Shown in pieces: positions 44,988-55,728 of a DNA stretch of 64,000 nucleotides. The notes beneath the pieces were generated by a model. The model did not search any database. It was not told the origin of the DNA and saw nothing but the letters and a program-made list of their open reading frames with translations. The DNA comes from Chrysemys picta bellii (taxonomy: Eukaryota; Chordata; Testudines; Emydidae), in NCBI RefSeq assembly GCF_011386835.1, contig NC_088804.1, positions 40,101,549 to 40,165,548 of the forward strand, given 5' to 3'. The position numbers and the translations under genes were made by a program. Each line of letters starts with the position of its first letter. The first letter of the stretch is position 1.

Positions 44988-45210
44988 CAGTGTTTCTCAA
45001 ACTATTGTACTGGTGACCCCTTTCACATAGCAAGCCACTGAGTGCGACCCCCTCCCCATATAAATTAAAAACACTTGTTTATATATTTACCACCATTATC
45101 AATGCTGGAGGCAAAGCGGGGTTTGGGGTGGAGGCTGACCGCTCGCGACCCCCCATGTAATAACCTCGCAACCCCCTGAAGGGTCCCGACCCCCAGTTTG
45201 AGAACCCCTG
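44988..45210. mobile_element. hAT-type MITE, 223 bp, perfect target duplication
   Basis: Ends CAGTGTTTCTCAAAC and GTTTGAGAACCCCTG are inverted repeats. GGCTAAAG occurs intact on both sides (44980-44987 and 45211-45218). Subterminal GTGACCCCTTTCACATAGCA and GGTCCCGACCCCCAG belong to this widespread family. No coding capacity. The intact duplication points to a relatively recent insertion. Confidence 0.93.
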
Positions 45211-45286
45211 GGCTAAAGGGCAAGAAACACTGTAAATACCTTTGCTACACAAGCCTGTATTGGTGCGGGCGATGGCAATTTCATAT

Positions 45287-45414
45287 CAGGGGCGCTGGAG
45301 CAATGTGTAGAGTGGGGAGGCTGAGAGCCATTGAACCAACCTGTAAACCCTGTTTATGATGGAAACCACTTCAAGCCGGGGGGTGCTGCAGCCCCCCTAG
45401 TTCCAGCACCTATG
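45287..45414. mobile_element. hAT-type MITE, 128 bp
   Basis: Left end CAGGGGCGCTGGAGCA and right end AGTTCCAGCACCTATG are imperfect inverted repeats. Flanking octamers TTTCATAT (45279-45286) and TTTCATGG (45415-45422) share six of eight bases. The body has GGAGGCTGAGAGCCATTGAA and GTAAACCCTGTTTATGATGG, typical of the family. It lies only 76 bp from the previous MITE. Confidence 0.78.
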
Positions 45415-45447
45415 TTTCATGGGAGTGTATTTATATTCCCAAAAAGA

Positions 45448-45656
45448 AGAACAGGAGTACTTGTGGCACCTTAGAGACTAACAAATTTATTAGAGCATAA
45501 GCTTTCGTGGACTACAGCCCATATATGCATCCGAAGAAGTGGGCTGTAGTCCACGAAAGCTTATGCTCTAATAAATTTGTTAGTCTCTAAGGTGCCACAA
45601 GTACTCCTGTTCTTTTTGCGGATACAGACTAACATGGCTGCTACTCTGAAACCTGT
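45448..45656. mobile_element. Penelope-like element 3' ends as a perfect inverted pair
   Basis: 45448-45521 (minus copy) and 45540-45613 (plus copy) are a perfect 74-bp inverted repeat around an 18-bp loop (45522-45539). Only the plus copy continues on to the usual 3' end, through TTGCGGATACAGACTAACAT and CTGCTACTCTGAAACCTG to about 45656. The sequence matches the 3' end of the Penelope-like element at 61544-62205. Both arms share the variants TTTATTAGAGC and GTGGACTACAGC, where the 61.6-kb copy has TTTATTTGAGC and GTGGGCTACAGC. The two arms therefore come from one parent copy or have been homogenised. No coding sequence remains. Confidence 0.92.
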
Positions 45657-48600
45657 CTTTATATTCCCACTTGCTGGAGAGTCTGAGAGGTGTCTGGGGC
45701 ATCAGAGGATGGCGATGGAGGTGCCCTGTTACAGGGCCATATAACCCCCTCAGTCCCTGTCTGCTAATTTTGGTCCACTTCTTGCAAGCTGCTGTGCAGG
45801 GATGGCGTCTTGTGCCTGTGCAGAGCCCCATAGACTTCCCAGATGCTTCTTATCATAAATCTAATGTGTGGAAGAGGAAAAGCCCTGCACGTGTCTCGAG
45901 AAATCCTACATTTCTAAAGTACTTGAAATCTTGTCAATTCTTGTCATCCCAATCCTCAGTCTCCTTTCATCACGTTGAAGTGAGGGCTGTATCACGTTCT
46001 CAAGTGACCGCACAGACCCTGGGAGGTGTGTGAAGTTCTGGTTGTGCAGTTAAGCCATACTGAAGTACTTCACCTACGCATGTGATAGTTTTCATGTGTC
46101 CCTTCCTGGTGTTATTTATTACTGTACATTATTTATAACCCCGTTAACATAGAAATAAGTAGAGCTGCAAGAATAAAGCAACAAGAAAAAATCATCTGGG
46201 TAAAATTCGCCCCTTTGCAGAGGGCCAGCATAAGAGCTATGCGTCTCTTTAATGTGGGACATCTGTGGTGCACAAGCACTGAGCCATCCATTTGCATAAG
46301 AGTCAATGTCACGCTTAGTGAATATTCTTCCACATAGAAACCGCTGATCTGCTTTCCTGGTATTTGTGACTCTCTTTTCTATGCTTATTCCCCAATCGAT
46401 TCAGATGAACAAGATTGCATTGGCAGGAACATTTATGGGAAAGCAAGAGTACAGCGTGTACTTGTGCGAATAAATATTCACAAGAGGATTTACATCGAAA
46501 GTGCTCGCACGGCCATTTTGGAATGCTCTTCTTATAACTCACCAGATAGATGTGTTGAATGTTTACGAATGTTTGTGGGCAACTAGCAAACGGAAAAAGT
46601 TGGGGAGACTCCTAACTGAGCAAGCTTTGATCACCACGGCTGCGACAGAAATGAAAGTATGTGGCTCGGGTGAGTAACTGGCTGCCATGAATAACAGAGA
46701 CTTGTAGCAACTAGTTTGTGTTTGTAACAACCACAATAGCTTTACATTTTTGTATGTAAACTTCTGTTAAAGCAAATGAGTGGGGAATCATTTCCCCTTT
46801 TACTTACATTTCATGGCTTCGGTCTATGGCTCTGCTTCCCCATCACAACAATCTAGGGCAGGGTAAGGAGGGCAGCTGCTGTCAACAGTTGTTGCTAGAG
46901 AAACACAGGAGCCTCAAATTGGGACTTGACAGGTTTAAAAAAGAGTTTTCCAATTCACGATGATTGGGTGAGCTAAAGTGGGAGTGCAAAACATGTGCAG
47001 TTTACATGCTGTGGCAGACGGAGTGTGTCACAGGTAAAGCAGCCAACAGGAGGATGTACCTTTTGGGAGCCAAGTCTGGTTAGATTTTTCCTGGCAAAAC
47101 TAACAAGTTACTACTCAACTCAGTGAAGTTAGGTGGATTGTTGCAACTCAGATCATAATCTGGCCCTATATTTATTTTCTCTCTGTGTGTCCCTGCTTTG
47201 CATTACACCTTCCCGTTAGTCGTTTTTCTTGCTACATCCCTCCTTCCACCCCTTCTGCACTAACTTTTCACACCCACTGGATGTTAAATCAGGACAAAGT
47301 ATGCTACTTACTACTGATACCTTTTTTCTCACCTGTTTACAAATTCATCCCTGGTATCATTCCAAGGCCCCCGATTTGTAACATTGATATCCGTGTTGAA
47401 TTTGACCAGAGAGGCTTAGATCAGTTTGGTTAAGAGTCAAATAAGTATTCAAATGTTAGGTTTCTTATCCAGACAGAATCAAATCTTTGAACCTTTTGAA
47501 ATTCTCAGCACCACATGTACAACCATTGGTTTCTGCATGGCTGATTCCTGTAGCAAAATATGCAGAGTTCATTTTCTGTCTAAATGCAAGTCAGCTGCAA
47601 TGCAGTAATCTTGAAAATGATAATATTGATAATTGTGGTGAAATAAACGGCCTGACTGCAAATGGAAATCAGACTGGGAATTGTGATCACTGGAGTGGAG
47701 AATAGTTTAAGATATGAAAATGCTGAATTAATTGGCAGTTCTGATTCTAGCAACATAATTAGTTTACCCAGAGAAGGTCTAATTATTTGGGGCTAGCACA
47801 AGTATTTTCCCTTGTAGTGCATGATTAATTTGTGTGTGTTATCCCCTCTGCTACAGCACACTGCCCTCTGGTGTCCAGACAAGAGATGATGATGAGAGAT
47901 AATAGAATCCTTTTATGTGGTAGAAGCAGTTTTGGAAAGTCCGCAACTGTTTTTGTAAACAAGACGGACCTGTTACTATGAACCACATGCTGCTTTAAGC
48001 TTTTTTCCAGTCTTTAATAAAGTGTAATCACTCTATTTAGTATGTGAAAGTATTTACATTTGTGGCCCAATGTTGAAATACAAACAGATTCTGTCAAAAC
48101 AACAGCAGCTGTACTGCATGGCTCAGGATAGATGCCTTGTTTGGGGATAGCAACTGGGTATATTATAGAGGGGATGCATGTCATTTGTAGAGGCGTGGAA
48201 TAGAGGAACAGTAAGTTTGATAAAGAGAGTCACCATTTGCCTACCTCTAGTTATATTAACCCTTTGGAGTTTCTTCTATCCATATGTAAGTCTTTGGAGA
48301 GTCTCTCATATGAAATCTCAATTATTTCCAGATCTATAGATATAATGCTACTCTTCCTCATAAGCATCAGTTTTGCTGACAGTGTCTGGAAATTGCCTCT
48401 GTCATCAAAGTTTTCACAGTGCAAATGGAAAGAAGCCAAATACTTCAATAGAATGAACTAGGGGGAAAACACTGATTTTTTTAAAATTTCCTTTCTTTTT
48501 CATGGTTGTTCGTTGAATATATTTAATGCATTATCTTTAGTCCATCAAAGTACATTTTTAATAAAAGCTTTTATTTTTTATTTTTAATAAAAGCTTCTTC

Positions 48601-48838
48601 CTGTATCTGACCATCTAATGATGGTTCAGGATGGCGTATCCTAATTTCATGGCAACAAGCTGTGGTGAAGGTGCAACCCGTGGTGTTTACAGTGAAAGGA
48701 AAGGTTAATAAGGAGAAGGCAGTTTGAGAATAGTGCCAGCTATTTGATCCACAACGGCAAAAATATTTAAGAAATAAACGAGTATATTTTATATTGCTGA
48801 CTTCTTCTTGTAAATATGTGTTGCATTGCAGTAATCAG
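45657..48838. other. Repeat-poor sequence with a palindromic-repeat half at about 46195
   Basis: A half copy of the CCTATGCAGAG palindromic repeat lies at about 46195-46310. The part at about 46440-46700, with GCGAATAAATATTCACAAG and preserved CpGs, is a weak conserved-element candidate. Other frames here have no family motif. A 15-bp direct duplication (TTTTAATAAAAGCTT) occurs near 48555-48595. Confidence 0.35.
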
Positions 48839-49170
48839 GGCCGGCGCTAACTTTTTTGCCGCCCCAAGCAAAAAAAAAAGAGCGCCGCCCCGGCGAAACA
48901 CCCACCCGATTGCCGAAACACCCCCCAGTGCCGCCCCGCCCTGCCGTAACACCCCCCCCGAGCACCGCCCTGCCGTAACACCCCCCCCGAGTGCTGCGCC
49001 ATCGAAACAACCCCCTGAGCGCCGCGCCGCTGAAACACCCCCCCGAGTGCCGCCCCACCGAAACATCCCCCGAGCGCCAAAACACCCCCCGCATTGCCGC
49101 CTCGCCGAAACACCCCCCCAAGTGTCATGTCGCCGAAACACGCCCCCCCGAGTGCCGTGCCGCCGGGAAA
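48839..49170. repeat. GC-rich tandem array of about 29-bp units in a repeat-like element
   Basis: The left end CAGGGCCGGCGCTAAC is followed by GCCGCCCCAAGC, a poly(A) tract, and then roughly ten variable units built from GCCGAAACACCCCCC with GAGTGCCGC spacers (about 48880-49167). Units vary in length through the C-run, so the period is loose. It is related to CAGGGCCGG- and CGGCTCTA-type turtle DNA transposons. A matching right terminus is not visible. Overlapping frames on both strands come from the array. Confidence 0.7.
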
Positions 49171-49211
49171 ATAGTGGTAAATAGTGCTGTGTTTAACTAT
49201 ATCACAGAATA

Positions 49212-49430
49212 AGGAGGGTCTTGTGGTTAAGGCACTGGGCTGGTAATCAGGAGATCTTGGTTGAATTCCTTGTTCTATCACAGGCTCCCTGCGTGACCCT
49301 GGGCAAATCATTGAATCTGTTTGTGCCCAGTTCCCCATCAGTAAAATGGGGATAACACTTCTCACCTTGCAAGGGAATGTAAAGATAAATGCATTAATGT
49401 GCAAAATGCTCGCATACCTCAGCAATGGGG
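49212..49430 (+). repeat. tRNA-derived SINE
   Basis: Head GTGGTTAAGGCACTGGGCTG, B-box region TTGGTTGAATTCCTTGTTC, core CGTGACCCTGGGCAAATCAT, then AGTTCCCCATCAGTAAAATG, GGGATAACACTTCTCACC and a 3' tail. It is nearly complete. Confidence 0.85.
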
Positions 49431-49441
49431 TCTGCAACTAA

Positions 49442-49698
49442 GGGTCTGTCTCCGCTGCCGTTAAAAACCCATGGCTGGCCCAAGTCGGCTGACTCGCGCT
49501 AAGGTTGCAGTGTGGGTGTTTGGGCTCAGGCTGGAGCCTGGGCTCTGGGACCCCACAAGCGGGGGAGGGGTCCTAGAGCTTGGGCTCCAGCTCGAATGTC
49601 TACATCACAATTAAACAGCCCTTCAGCCCAAGCCCCGTGAGCCCAAGTTAGTTGACTCAGGCCAGCCGCGGGTGTTTCATTGGAGTGTTGACATACCA
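49442..49698. mobile_element. Harbinger-like or related MITE, about 257 bp
   Basis: The left end GGGTCTGTCTCCGCTGCCGT and right end TTGGAGTGTTGACATACC are diverged inverted repeats of the GGGTATGTCTACACTGCAA type. The interior is also inversely symmetric: TGGCTGGCCCAAGTC with GGCTGACTCGCG on the left, and CAGGCCAGCCGCGG on the right. Target duplications are not clear, so superfamily is uncertain. Confidence 0.65.
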
Positions 49699-51669
49699 GG
49701 AACAGACAAATATTTTCTAAGCTTTCCCTGGCACTGAGATTGCTGTTGATCCATGATTTCATATTTGCGTAACAAAGACTCTTCGCCGCTATTCTTAAAA
49801 AAAAAAAAAACAACCCAACCAAATAACCTATGTACATGTGTCTGTCATGTCCTCTTTATATCTTCTGCTAAGTACAATGGCTGATCTTCCCAGTCAGTAT
49901 GAAACATCCGAAATATTCCATTGTGTGCTGGTTGGAAGAAATATAGTTGGGAAAAGCTTTGGAAAAGTAACCAACCAGCCGCTAATCTGTGACATTTTCA
50001 GCACTCAATTGTAAAGATGTACAGTACGGTAATTTATTCCAGGAGCCCAGTGAAGATCAGCTATCTGATGAGTTTGCTGATTTTATAACTAGCAAAGAGC
50101 AAATTTCTGGATGCTTGTCTGACTCAAACTTGGCTTTGGTATCTCCATCACTGGCTATAAATTAACAGATAGACTGGAAGGATAGTTGAGTTTTGTAGCG
50201 CTATTTGGAAGAAAATGCTACCTATCTTTATTTTTAAAAAATGCCAACACACATGGATTAGAAATATCACAGTGGACTTTGGCTTGTCCGATTATGAAAG
50301 TTCCTATACATCAATTCATTTGGGGCAAATTGTGTCCGAGTTGGGTGTGCTTTGGTTACGCCTCAGTGCAATGTACATACATCAGTGTTAGATTGTTGTG
50401 TAATGCCATGAAGGTATAGTCTACTGGTGGGCTTTCCTTTGTGAACATTGTTGGAAATAATTACTCAAGGAGTAGGACTCCGATACCTTCCATGAGAATA
50501 ATCTTGTTTTGCTGACCCCGTCCAAGATCGGCTGCTATGAAAGGAGGAGAGAGGATTCCTGTGTTTTTGGAATGCATTAAGGCCATGTATATCTGACTGG
50601 ATTTATTTAAGCTTCTATGTGTTGGAAGAATGTATGTAAAGTAAAATAAACATTGACTTGGGCATTTTGCAGAGCTCGGTGCTATTTGCCTGATTTTTTG
50701 GGAAGGGTGATGCCTTTGGACGGGGGATTATAATAAGCGGTCTGGTTCCCTTTGAGTTTACTCCAGTGGCTGAGATTGATGTCCAGAGAGAATGTGGTGA
50801 GTTCAACCCAAGAAAAGTGTAAATTAACTGGAATTGTACCTAGCTTCAGGCCTAGTTCGCATGGGTGAACCTCTGTATCCAGGCCGAGTCCCAATGGAGC
50901 TCTGTGGGAGCGAGGGTCTGCCTCTAGTGATTTCATTGCAGGACTGGGGCTATCAACTGCATCAACTTTGTTCACTCCCATTTTACCTATAATAGACCTG
51001 TTGGCGCAAACCAGGGCTCCTGATCTAACTTGTTATGTTGGAGGGTGTTGGCAGCTGTGATTAAGTGTGTCTTTGATTTATGCACAATCACAGACCTCTC
51101 TGAAGCTGGTGGGAATGCTGGCTACCCTTGATTCTGGCTAAGTAGAAGAAGCAATTAAGCTCCTTTTATGGAATAAGATAGCAGAAACCATGGAAGCCAC
51201 CACCCACGGCACTGGCCACATGAAAGGCCCGAGGAAGAACTAACTCAAGGAGAATAAGAAGGGTTTTCCTGGGAACTGTTTGCAAATACAGGGACTGGGG
51301 CATTGATAGGATTGCAGCTGTGTGTCAGAAGCAGAAAACGGCCAGAAAAGTGAGGAGAAAGCCATAGAAGCACTGGTAGCATGGCCCTGAGAGAAAGCCA
51401 AGCGAGAGAAATTCTTTTGGGCAGAGTAATGCCTGGAAAGGCTGGCTTGGAATTGTGAGCAGTGAAACTGCCTGCTGCTGTTTGTCCCTGCTGTGCTCAG
51501 GGAAACAGGAGATTGTGTTCATTCTTTGTAAATAAACAGGATTGCACCAAGCAAATATCAGACTCATGTGAAAAGGCTTTGAATATAGCCTAACTGCTGG
51601 GGCTAAGAAGGGCAAGAGTTTATCTCTGGTACTTATTCCTATAATGTGTCTGAGTGCCTCAAACACCCC
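49699..51669. other. Unassigned sequence
   Basis: A poly(A) tract lies near 49800. A palindromic-repeat fragment lies at about 50840-50960. 50980-51670 may include an old LTR (AAATAAACAGGATTGCACC near 51530), but the ends are not defined. Confidence 0.35.
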
Positions 51670-51835
51670 TGCAGTCTCATTTTCCCTTCCCTACGGAGGG
51701 GAGCTGAGATACAAAGAGACTAAGTAACTTGCCCAAGGTCAGACAGGAAATCTGTTGCAGAGCAGGGAACTGAACCTGGATCTCCTGAGTTCCAGGCTAG
51801 CATCCTAACCATGGAGCTGTCCTTCCTCTTTGTCA
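51670..51835 (-). repeat. tRNA-derived SINE
   Basis: Minus orientation. The plus strand shows AAGAGACTAAGTAACTTGCC, CAAGGTCAGACAGGAAATCT, GGAACTGAACCTGGATCTCC (reverse B box) and GCATCCTAACCATGGAGCTG (reverse A box). Confidence 0.82.
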
Positions 51836-51930
51836 CAACAAACTAGTGTGCAAAACCTGGCCCTTGTGATCAGCTATGAGTATCCGGTGTGGCAGCATGT
51901 ACAGGAGGAAAGACGCATTGACTAAATGGG

Positions 51931-52357
51931 CATAGGCGCCGACTTCTACTGGCACCGGTGGGTGCTCCATCCCCCCCCTGTCCCCATCCCGACTCCATCC
52001 CTGCCCCACCCCCTCCCGCCCCCATTCCAACCCCTTCCCCAAAATCCCTGCCCCAACTCTGCCCCCTCCCTGCCCCTTTTTGACTCCTTCCCCAAATCCC
52101 TGCCCTGGCCCTGCCTCTTCCCTTGAGCACAAGTTCCCGCTCCTCCCCCTCCCTCCCAGAGCTTGCTACAGCTGTTTGGCGGTGGCAAGTGCTGGGAAGT
52201 AGGCGGAGGAGTGGGGACGCAGCGCGCTCAGGGGAGAGGCGGAGGAGGAGGTGAGGTGGGGGTGCTGGGAGCTTGGCTGCCGGTGGGTGCAGAGCACCCA
52301 CTAATTTTTCCCTGTGGGTGCTCCAGTCCTGGAGCACCCACAGAGTCGGTGCCTATG
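51931..52357. mobile_element. hAT-type non-autonomous transposon, 427 bp
   Basis: Ends CATAGGCGCCGACTTC and GAGTCGGTGCCTATG are inverted repeats. Subterminal CCGGTGGGTGCTCCA is mirrored by TGTGGGTGCTCCAGTC at the right. The flanking octamers (TAAATGGG and TAAAGGCC) agree at five of eight bases, so the duplication is decayed or misplaced. It is related to the shorter element at 7463-7749. The C/G-rich middle yields long spurious frames on the minus strand (51833-52337). Confidence 0.82.
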
Positions 52358-53934
52358 TAAAGGCCTATTTTGGGCCTGTCCTTTTTAATGTTGATTTTGC
52401 TGGTATGTGGCAGTGGCTGCTGGATGGATGCTCGTTTCTCTGGGTTTCCTGTCTCTTGTGGATTAAATGAAGAAATTTAATGTCCCATAGGACATAGTTT
52501 TTGTGTTTAAATGCAGTAAAGGCAATGCCATATTAACATAATCAGATTTTAACAAATGAGCGCACATGCAGCATAAAGACGCTTCACTGCAAGATCGTTT
52601 TAATTATTAAAAAAAAATTTACATTTTACAAATTATGATGAATTGAATTTTATTGCAGTTCATGTGAGGACTTATTTAATAGTAAATTACATTCGACACT
52701 AACAAAATCCTTTCCCCCTCTAAGGTTTATTTGAAGCTTGTTGAACTTTAACTGGAAAAATGAGCTGTGAATTGACTCGGAGGCTTGCAGAGGCAGTCCA
52801 AATGGTGGTTTGTATATACGGTTTAGATTAGCCCAGTTTAATTCCAGATTGCATGCATACATTTCTAACATCTGTGAAATCAAAACCAGACACTTCTGCT
52901 TTATTAAAATAGAGCTTCTCATGTGCCCCCTTCCCCCTAGTTAATTTGTTAGGATTCAAATACTGAATTGTGCCTCTTTTGTTTTGGAGCAAATGTCTCT
53001 TTCTTTCCCCCCCTTTATCGGTTCATTCTAGTTGATAATCTCTGGGCTCTGACAACTCAGACCTACCTCCTGAGCCGCCTATCAAGTCCTACGGTGGAGT
53101 GGGTGGCGTCTGTGATAAGGCTGCTGTGTGTCAGCCAAGAACTAGAACGAAACCACGTGGAAGCATTACACATCACCCTCGTGCGAGTTGACTCACTACT
53201 AGTGTGCAGCACATTCCAGCTGGCCAGCAGTGACTTTCCTCTTTCTCTCTCCTGCATCTCCCCATTCCCATTCCCCTGAGCTAGCCATTTGTCCCCAAAA
53301 TCTGTCTTTTTTTTTTAAATTTCTCGTTCCTCCTTTTTTTTTTTATCATGGCTGTTCAATTTCATTTGTGACTGGCATTGACCTTTGATTTGTCTGGGGG
53401 AGGGGGGACCCCACCTGCATTTAATAAAGAGGTGAAACCTGCCTTGGTTCGGTCTGACAGGACCACGTTATCAATTGTTTCAAGGAGGTGGCGTTTGAAA
53501 AAAGAGGGCACTGAGACTTGGGGGTTTGGTGGGGTAGATACTTTGTAGTGATATCTCAAGGCAGTGGGATGCCTAATCCAGTGCAATATATAGTACAGTG
53601 ATCCATAATCCTTAATAATAACCGGATAGCCTCGTTACTTAGGTTTGGGGCGGATGTAATTCCAGGGGAGCAAGGTTGTGAAACTGATCTGTGCCATCTT
53701 GGGTTCTTCACTAACTCATTTTAAAGAGCTTTGCCTGTTCTCTGTGATTTACATCACGCCATTCCCGAGGGCCCAGATTCAGCAAATCCCTTCGTATGTG
53801 CATCAAACTGGGGCCTAGGACGCTGATTTTCACTGAAGAAATACCGAGGATTTGCTTTAACAGACCAGACCGGCAAGACACAGGAAGCTCAGTCTATCCA
53901 AATAACTTACCCTCCCTCTGGAAGTATCTCTGTG
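52358..53934. other. Repeat-poor sequence, candidate conserved element at 52490-52920
   Basis: Between about 52490 and 52920 the sequence is AT-rich, free of repeat marks and carries homeodomain-like motifs: TTTAATTATT, AATTATGATGAATTGAATTT, ATAGTAAATTAC. It is a reasonable candidate for conserved non-coding DNA. A splice-acceptor-like tract ending TTCATTCTAG at about 53031 opens into a frame at 52968-53279, but no donor or recognisable protein follows. Confidence 0.3.
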
Positions 53935-54296
53935 GCGAGAAGATTTCTGAGAGTAGAGGGCTCTCTCATATGGCAAACAAAGGCATCATGAGATCCAGGG
54001 GCTGGAAGCTGAAACTAGATACATTCTGGCTAGCAATAAGGTGTGGATCTTCAACAGGGAGGGTAATTAACCATTGGGACATATTACCAAGCAATGCCGT
54101 GGCGTCTCCATCACTTGAAGTCTTTAAATCAGGACTGATCTCAACAACAGCAACAAAAACCCCACTCGAGCTCAACCACCAGCCGTGGGATTGATGCAGG
54201 AATTACTGGAAGAAATGATCTGGCCTGGGTTATGCAGGAGGTTGGACTAGATAGTCGCCATAATGGTCTCTTTGTAGATTTTAAGGCCAGAAATCC
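53935..54296 (+). mobile_element. CR1 LINE 3' end, old
   Basis: Contains CGTGGCGTCTCCATCACTTG (the SPSLEVFKSG region in the frame ending at 54194), GTTATGCAGGAGGTTGGACT and AGATAGTCGCCATAATGGTC. It is similar in type to the element at 1-1720. The copy is truncated and non-coding. Confidence 0.8.
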
Positions 54297-54522
54297 AATA
54301 TTCTTCCTTTGGCAATGGCCATTAGCTAAGGCTGTAGGGGAGAATGAGCCCCTCCCCACAACCGCATGGCAGTGCACTTAACCAACTGTTCAGTGCTATA
54401 CCCGAGAGGAAGAGAATCCTCCCTGATTCCTGCCAGTAATCGGTTTATGCCCTGACGCAGAAGATTTGATAACCATTCTAATGCCAGTGGTCTTACAACA
54501 AGGGTAACATTACAAGCAGTGG

Positions 54523-55728
54523 ATCATAGAATCATAGGCCTGGAAAGGACCTCAAGAGGTCATCTAGTCCAGTCCCCTGCACTCATGGCAGGACTAAGTA
54601 TTATCTAGACCATCCCTGACAGGTGTTTGTCCAACCAGCTCTTAAAAATCTCCAATGAAATAGATTCCACAACCTTCCTAGGCAATTTATTCCAGGGCTT
54701 AATCACCCTGACAGTTAGGAATTTTTTTTTTTTCCTAGTGTCCAACCTAAACTGCCCTTGCTGCAATTTAAGCTTCTTGTCCTATCCTCAGAGGTTAAGA
54801 AGAACATTTTTTTTCTCCTTCCCCCTTGTAACAACCTTTTTTGTACTTGAAAACTGTTATCATGTCCCCTCTGAGGCCTGGTCTACACTAACCCCCCAAT
54901 TCGAACTAAGGTACGCAACTTCAGCTATGTGAATAACGTAGCTGAAGTTCGAAGTACCTTAGTTCGAACTTACCTCGGTCCAGACGCGGCAGGCAGGCTC
55001 CCTCGTCGACTTCACGGTCCTCCTCTCGCCGAGCTGGAGTACCACAGTTGACGGCGATCACTTCCGGGTTCGACTTATCTCGTCCAGACAAGACGTGATA
55101 AGTCGAACCCAGAAGTTCGATTTGCTTGCCGCCGAACTACCGGGTAGTGTAGACCTACCCTGAGTCTTCTCTTCTCCAGACTAAACAAACCCAGTTTTTT
55201 CAATCTTCCCTCATAGTCATGTTTTCTAGACCTTTAATCCTTTTTGTTGCTCTTTTCTGGACCTTCTCAAATTTGTCCACATCCTTCCTGACATGTGGTG
55301 CCCAGAACTGGACACAATACTCCAATTTGAGGCCTAATCAGTGCGGAAGAATTACTTCTCGTGTCTTGCTTACAACACTCCTGCTAATACTCTCAGAATG
55401 ATGTTTGCTTTTGTTGTTGTTGTTTTGTTTTGGTCAGCAGTGTTACACTGTTGACTCATGTTTAGCTTGTGATTCACTATAACCTCCAGGTCCCTTTCTG
55501 TAGTACTCCTCCCTAGGCGGTCATTTCCCATTTTGTATGTGTGCAACTGATTGTTCCTTCCTAAGTGGAGTACTTTGCATTTGTCCCTATTGAATTTCAT
55601 CCTATTTACTTCAGACCATTTCTCCAGTTTGTCCTGATCATTTTGAATTTTAATCCTATCCTCCAAAGCACTTGCAACCCCTCCCAGTTTAGATGTTATC
55701 TTGATAGACAATGGGCCAAATTTGCCAG
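54523..55728 (-). mobile_element. CR1 LINE, about 0.9 kb, split by a MITE
   Basis: This is a minus-strand CR1. The 3' tail ATCATAGAATCATAGGCCTG is at the left, then reversed 3' coding sequence, interrupted at 54875-55160 by a MITE, then more coding sequence. The frame at 55370-55786 holds LEKWSEVNRMKFNRDKCKVL and RDLEVIVNHKLNMSQQC, typical of the region after the CR1 RT domain. A TTG-repeat expansion (about 55408-55428) breaks the frame into a KTTTTTKA-like stretch. The copy is dead. Confidence 0.92.
54875..55160. mobile_element. Harbinger-like MITE, 286 bp, inside CR1
   Basis: Left end GGCCTGGTCTACACTAAC and right end GTAGTGTAGACCTACCC are inverted repeats. The 3-bp target duplication TGA (54872-54874 and 55161-55163) fits the TNA preference of PIF/Harbinger. 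Subterminal hairpins are present: TTCGAACTAAGGTAC mirrored by GTACCTTAGTTCGAA, CTTCAGCTA mirrored by TAGCTGAAG, and GGGTTCGACTTATC mirrored by GATAAGTCGAACCC. It has no transposase. It interrupts CR1 coding sequence, so it is younger than that CR1 copy. Confidence 0.85.

Noticed and set aside
48767..49437. Long overlapping frames on both strands
   Set aside because: They are translations of the GCCGAAACACCCCCC tandem array.
51833..52337. Gly-rich minus-strand frames up to 155 codons
   Set aside because: They sit inside the non-autonomous hAT-type element at 51931-52357 and reflect its GC-rich body.
52968..53279. Possible exon after the CTTTATCGGTTCATTCTAG acceptor
   Set aside because: No usable donor follows at a plausible distance and the peptide shows no recognisable family.
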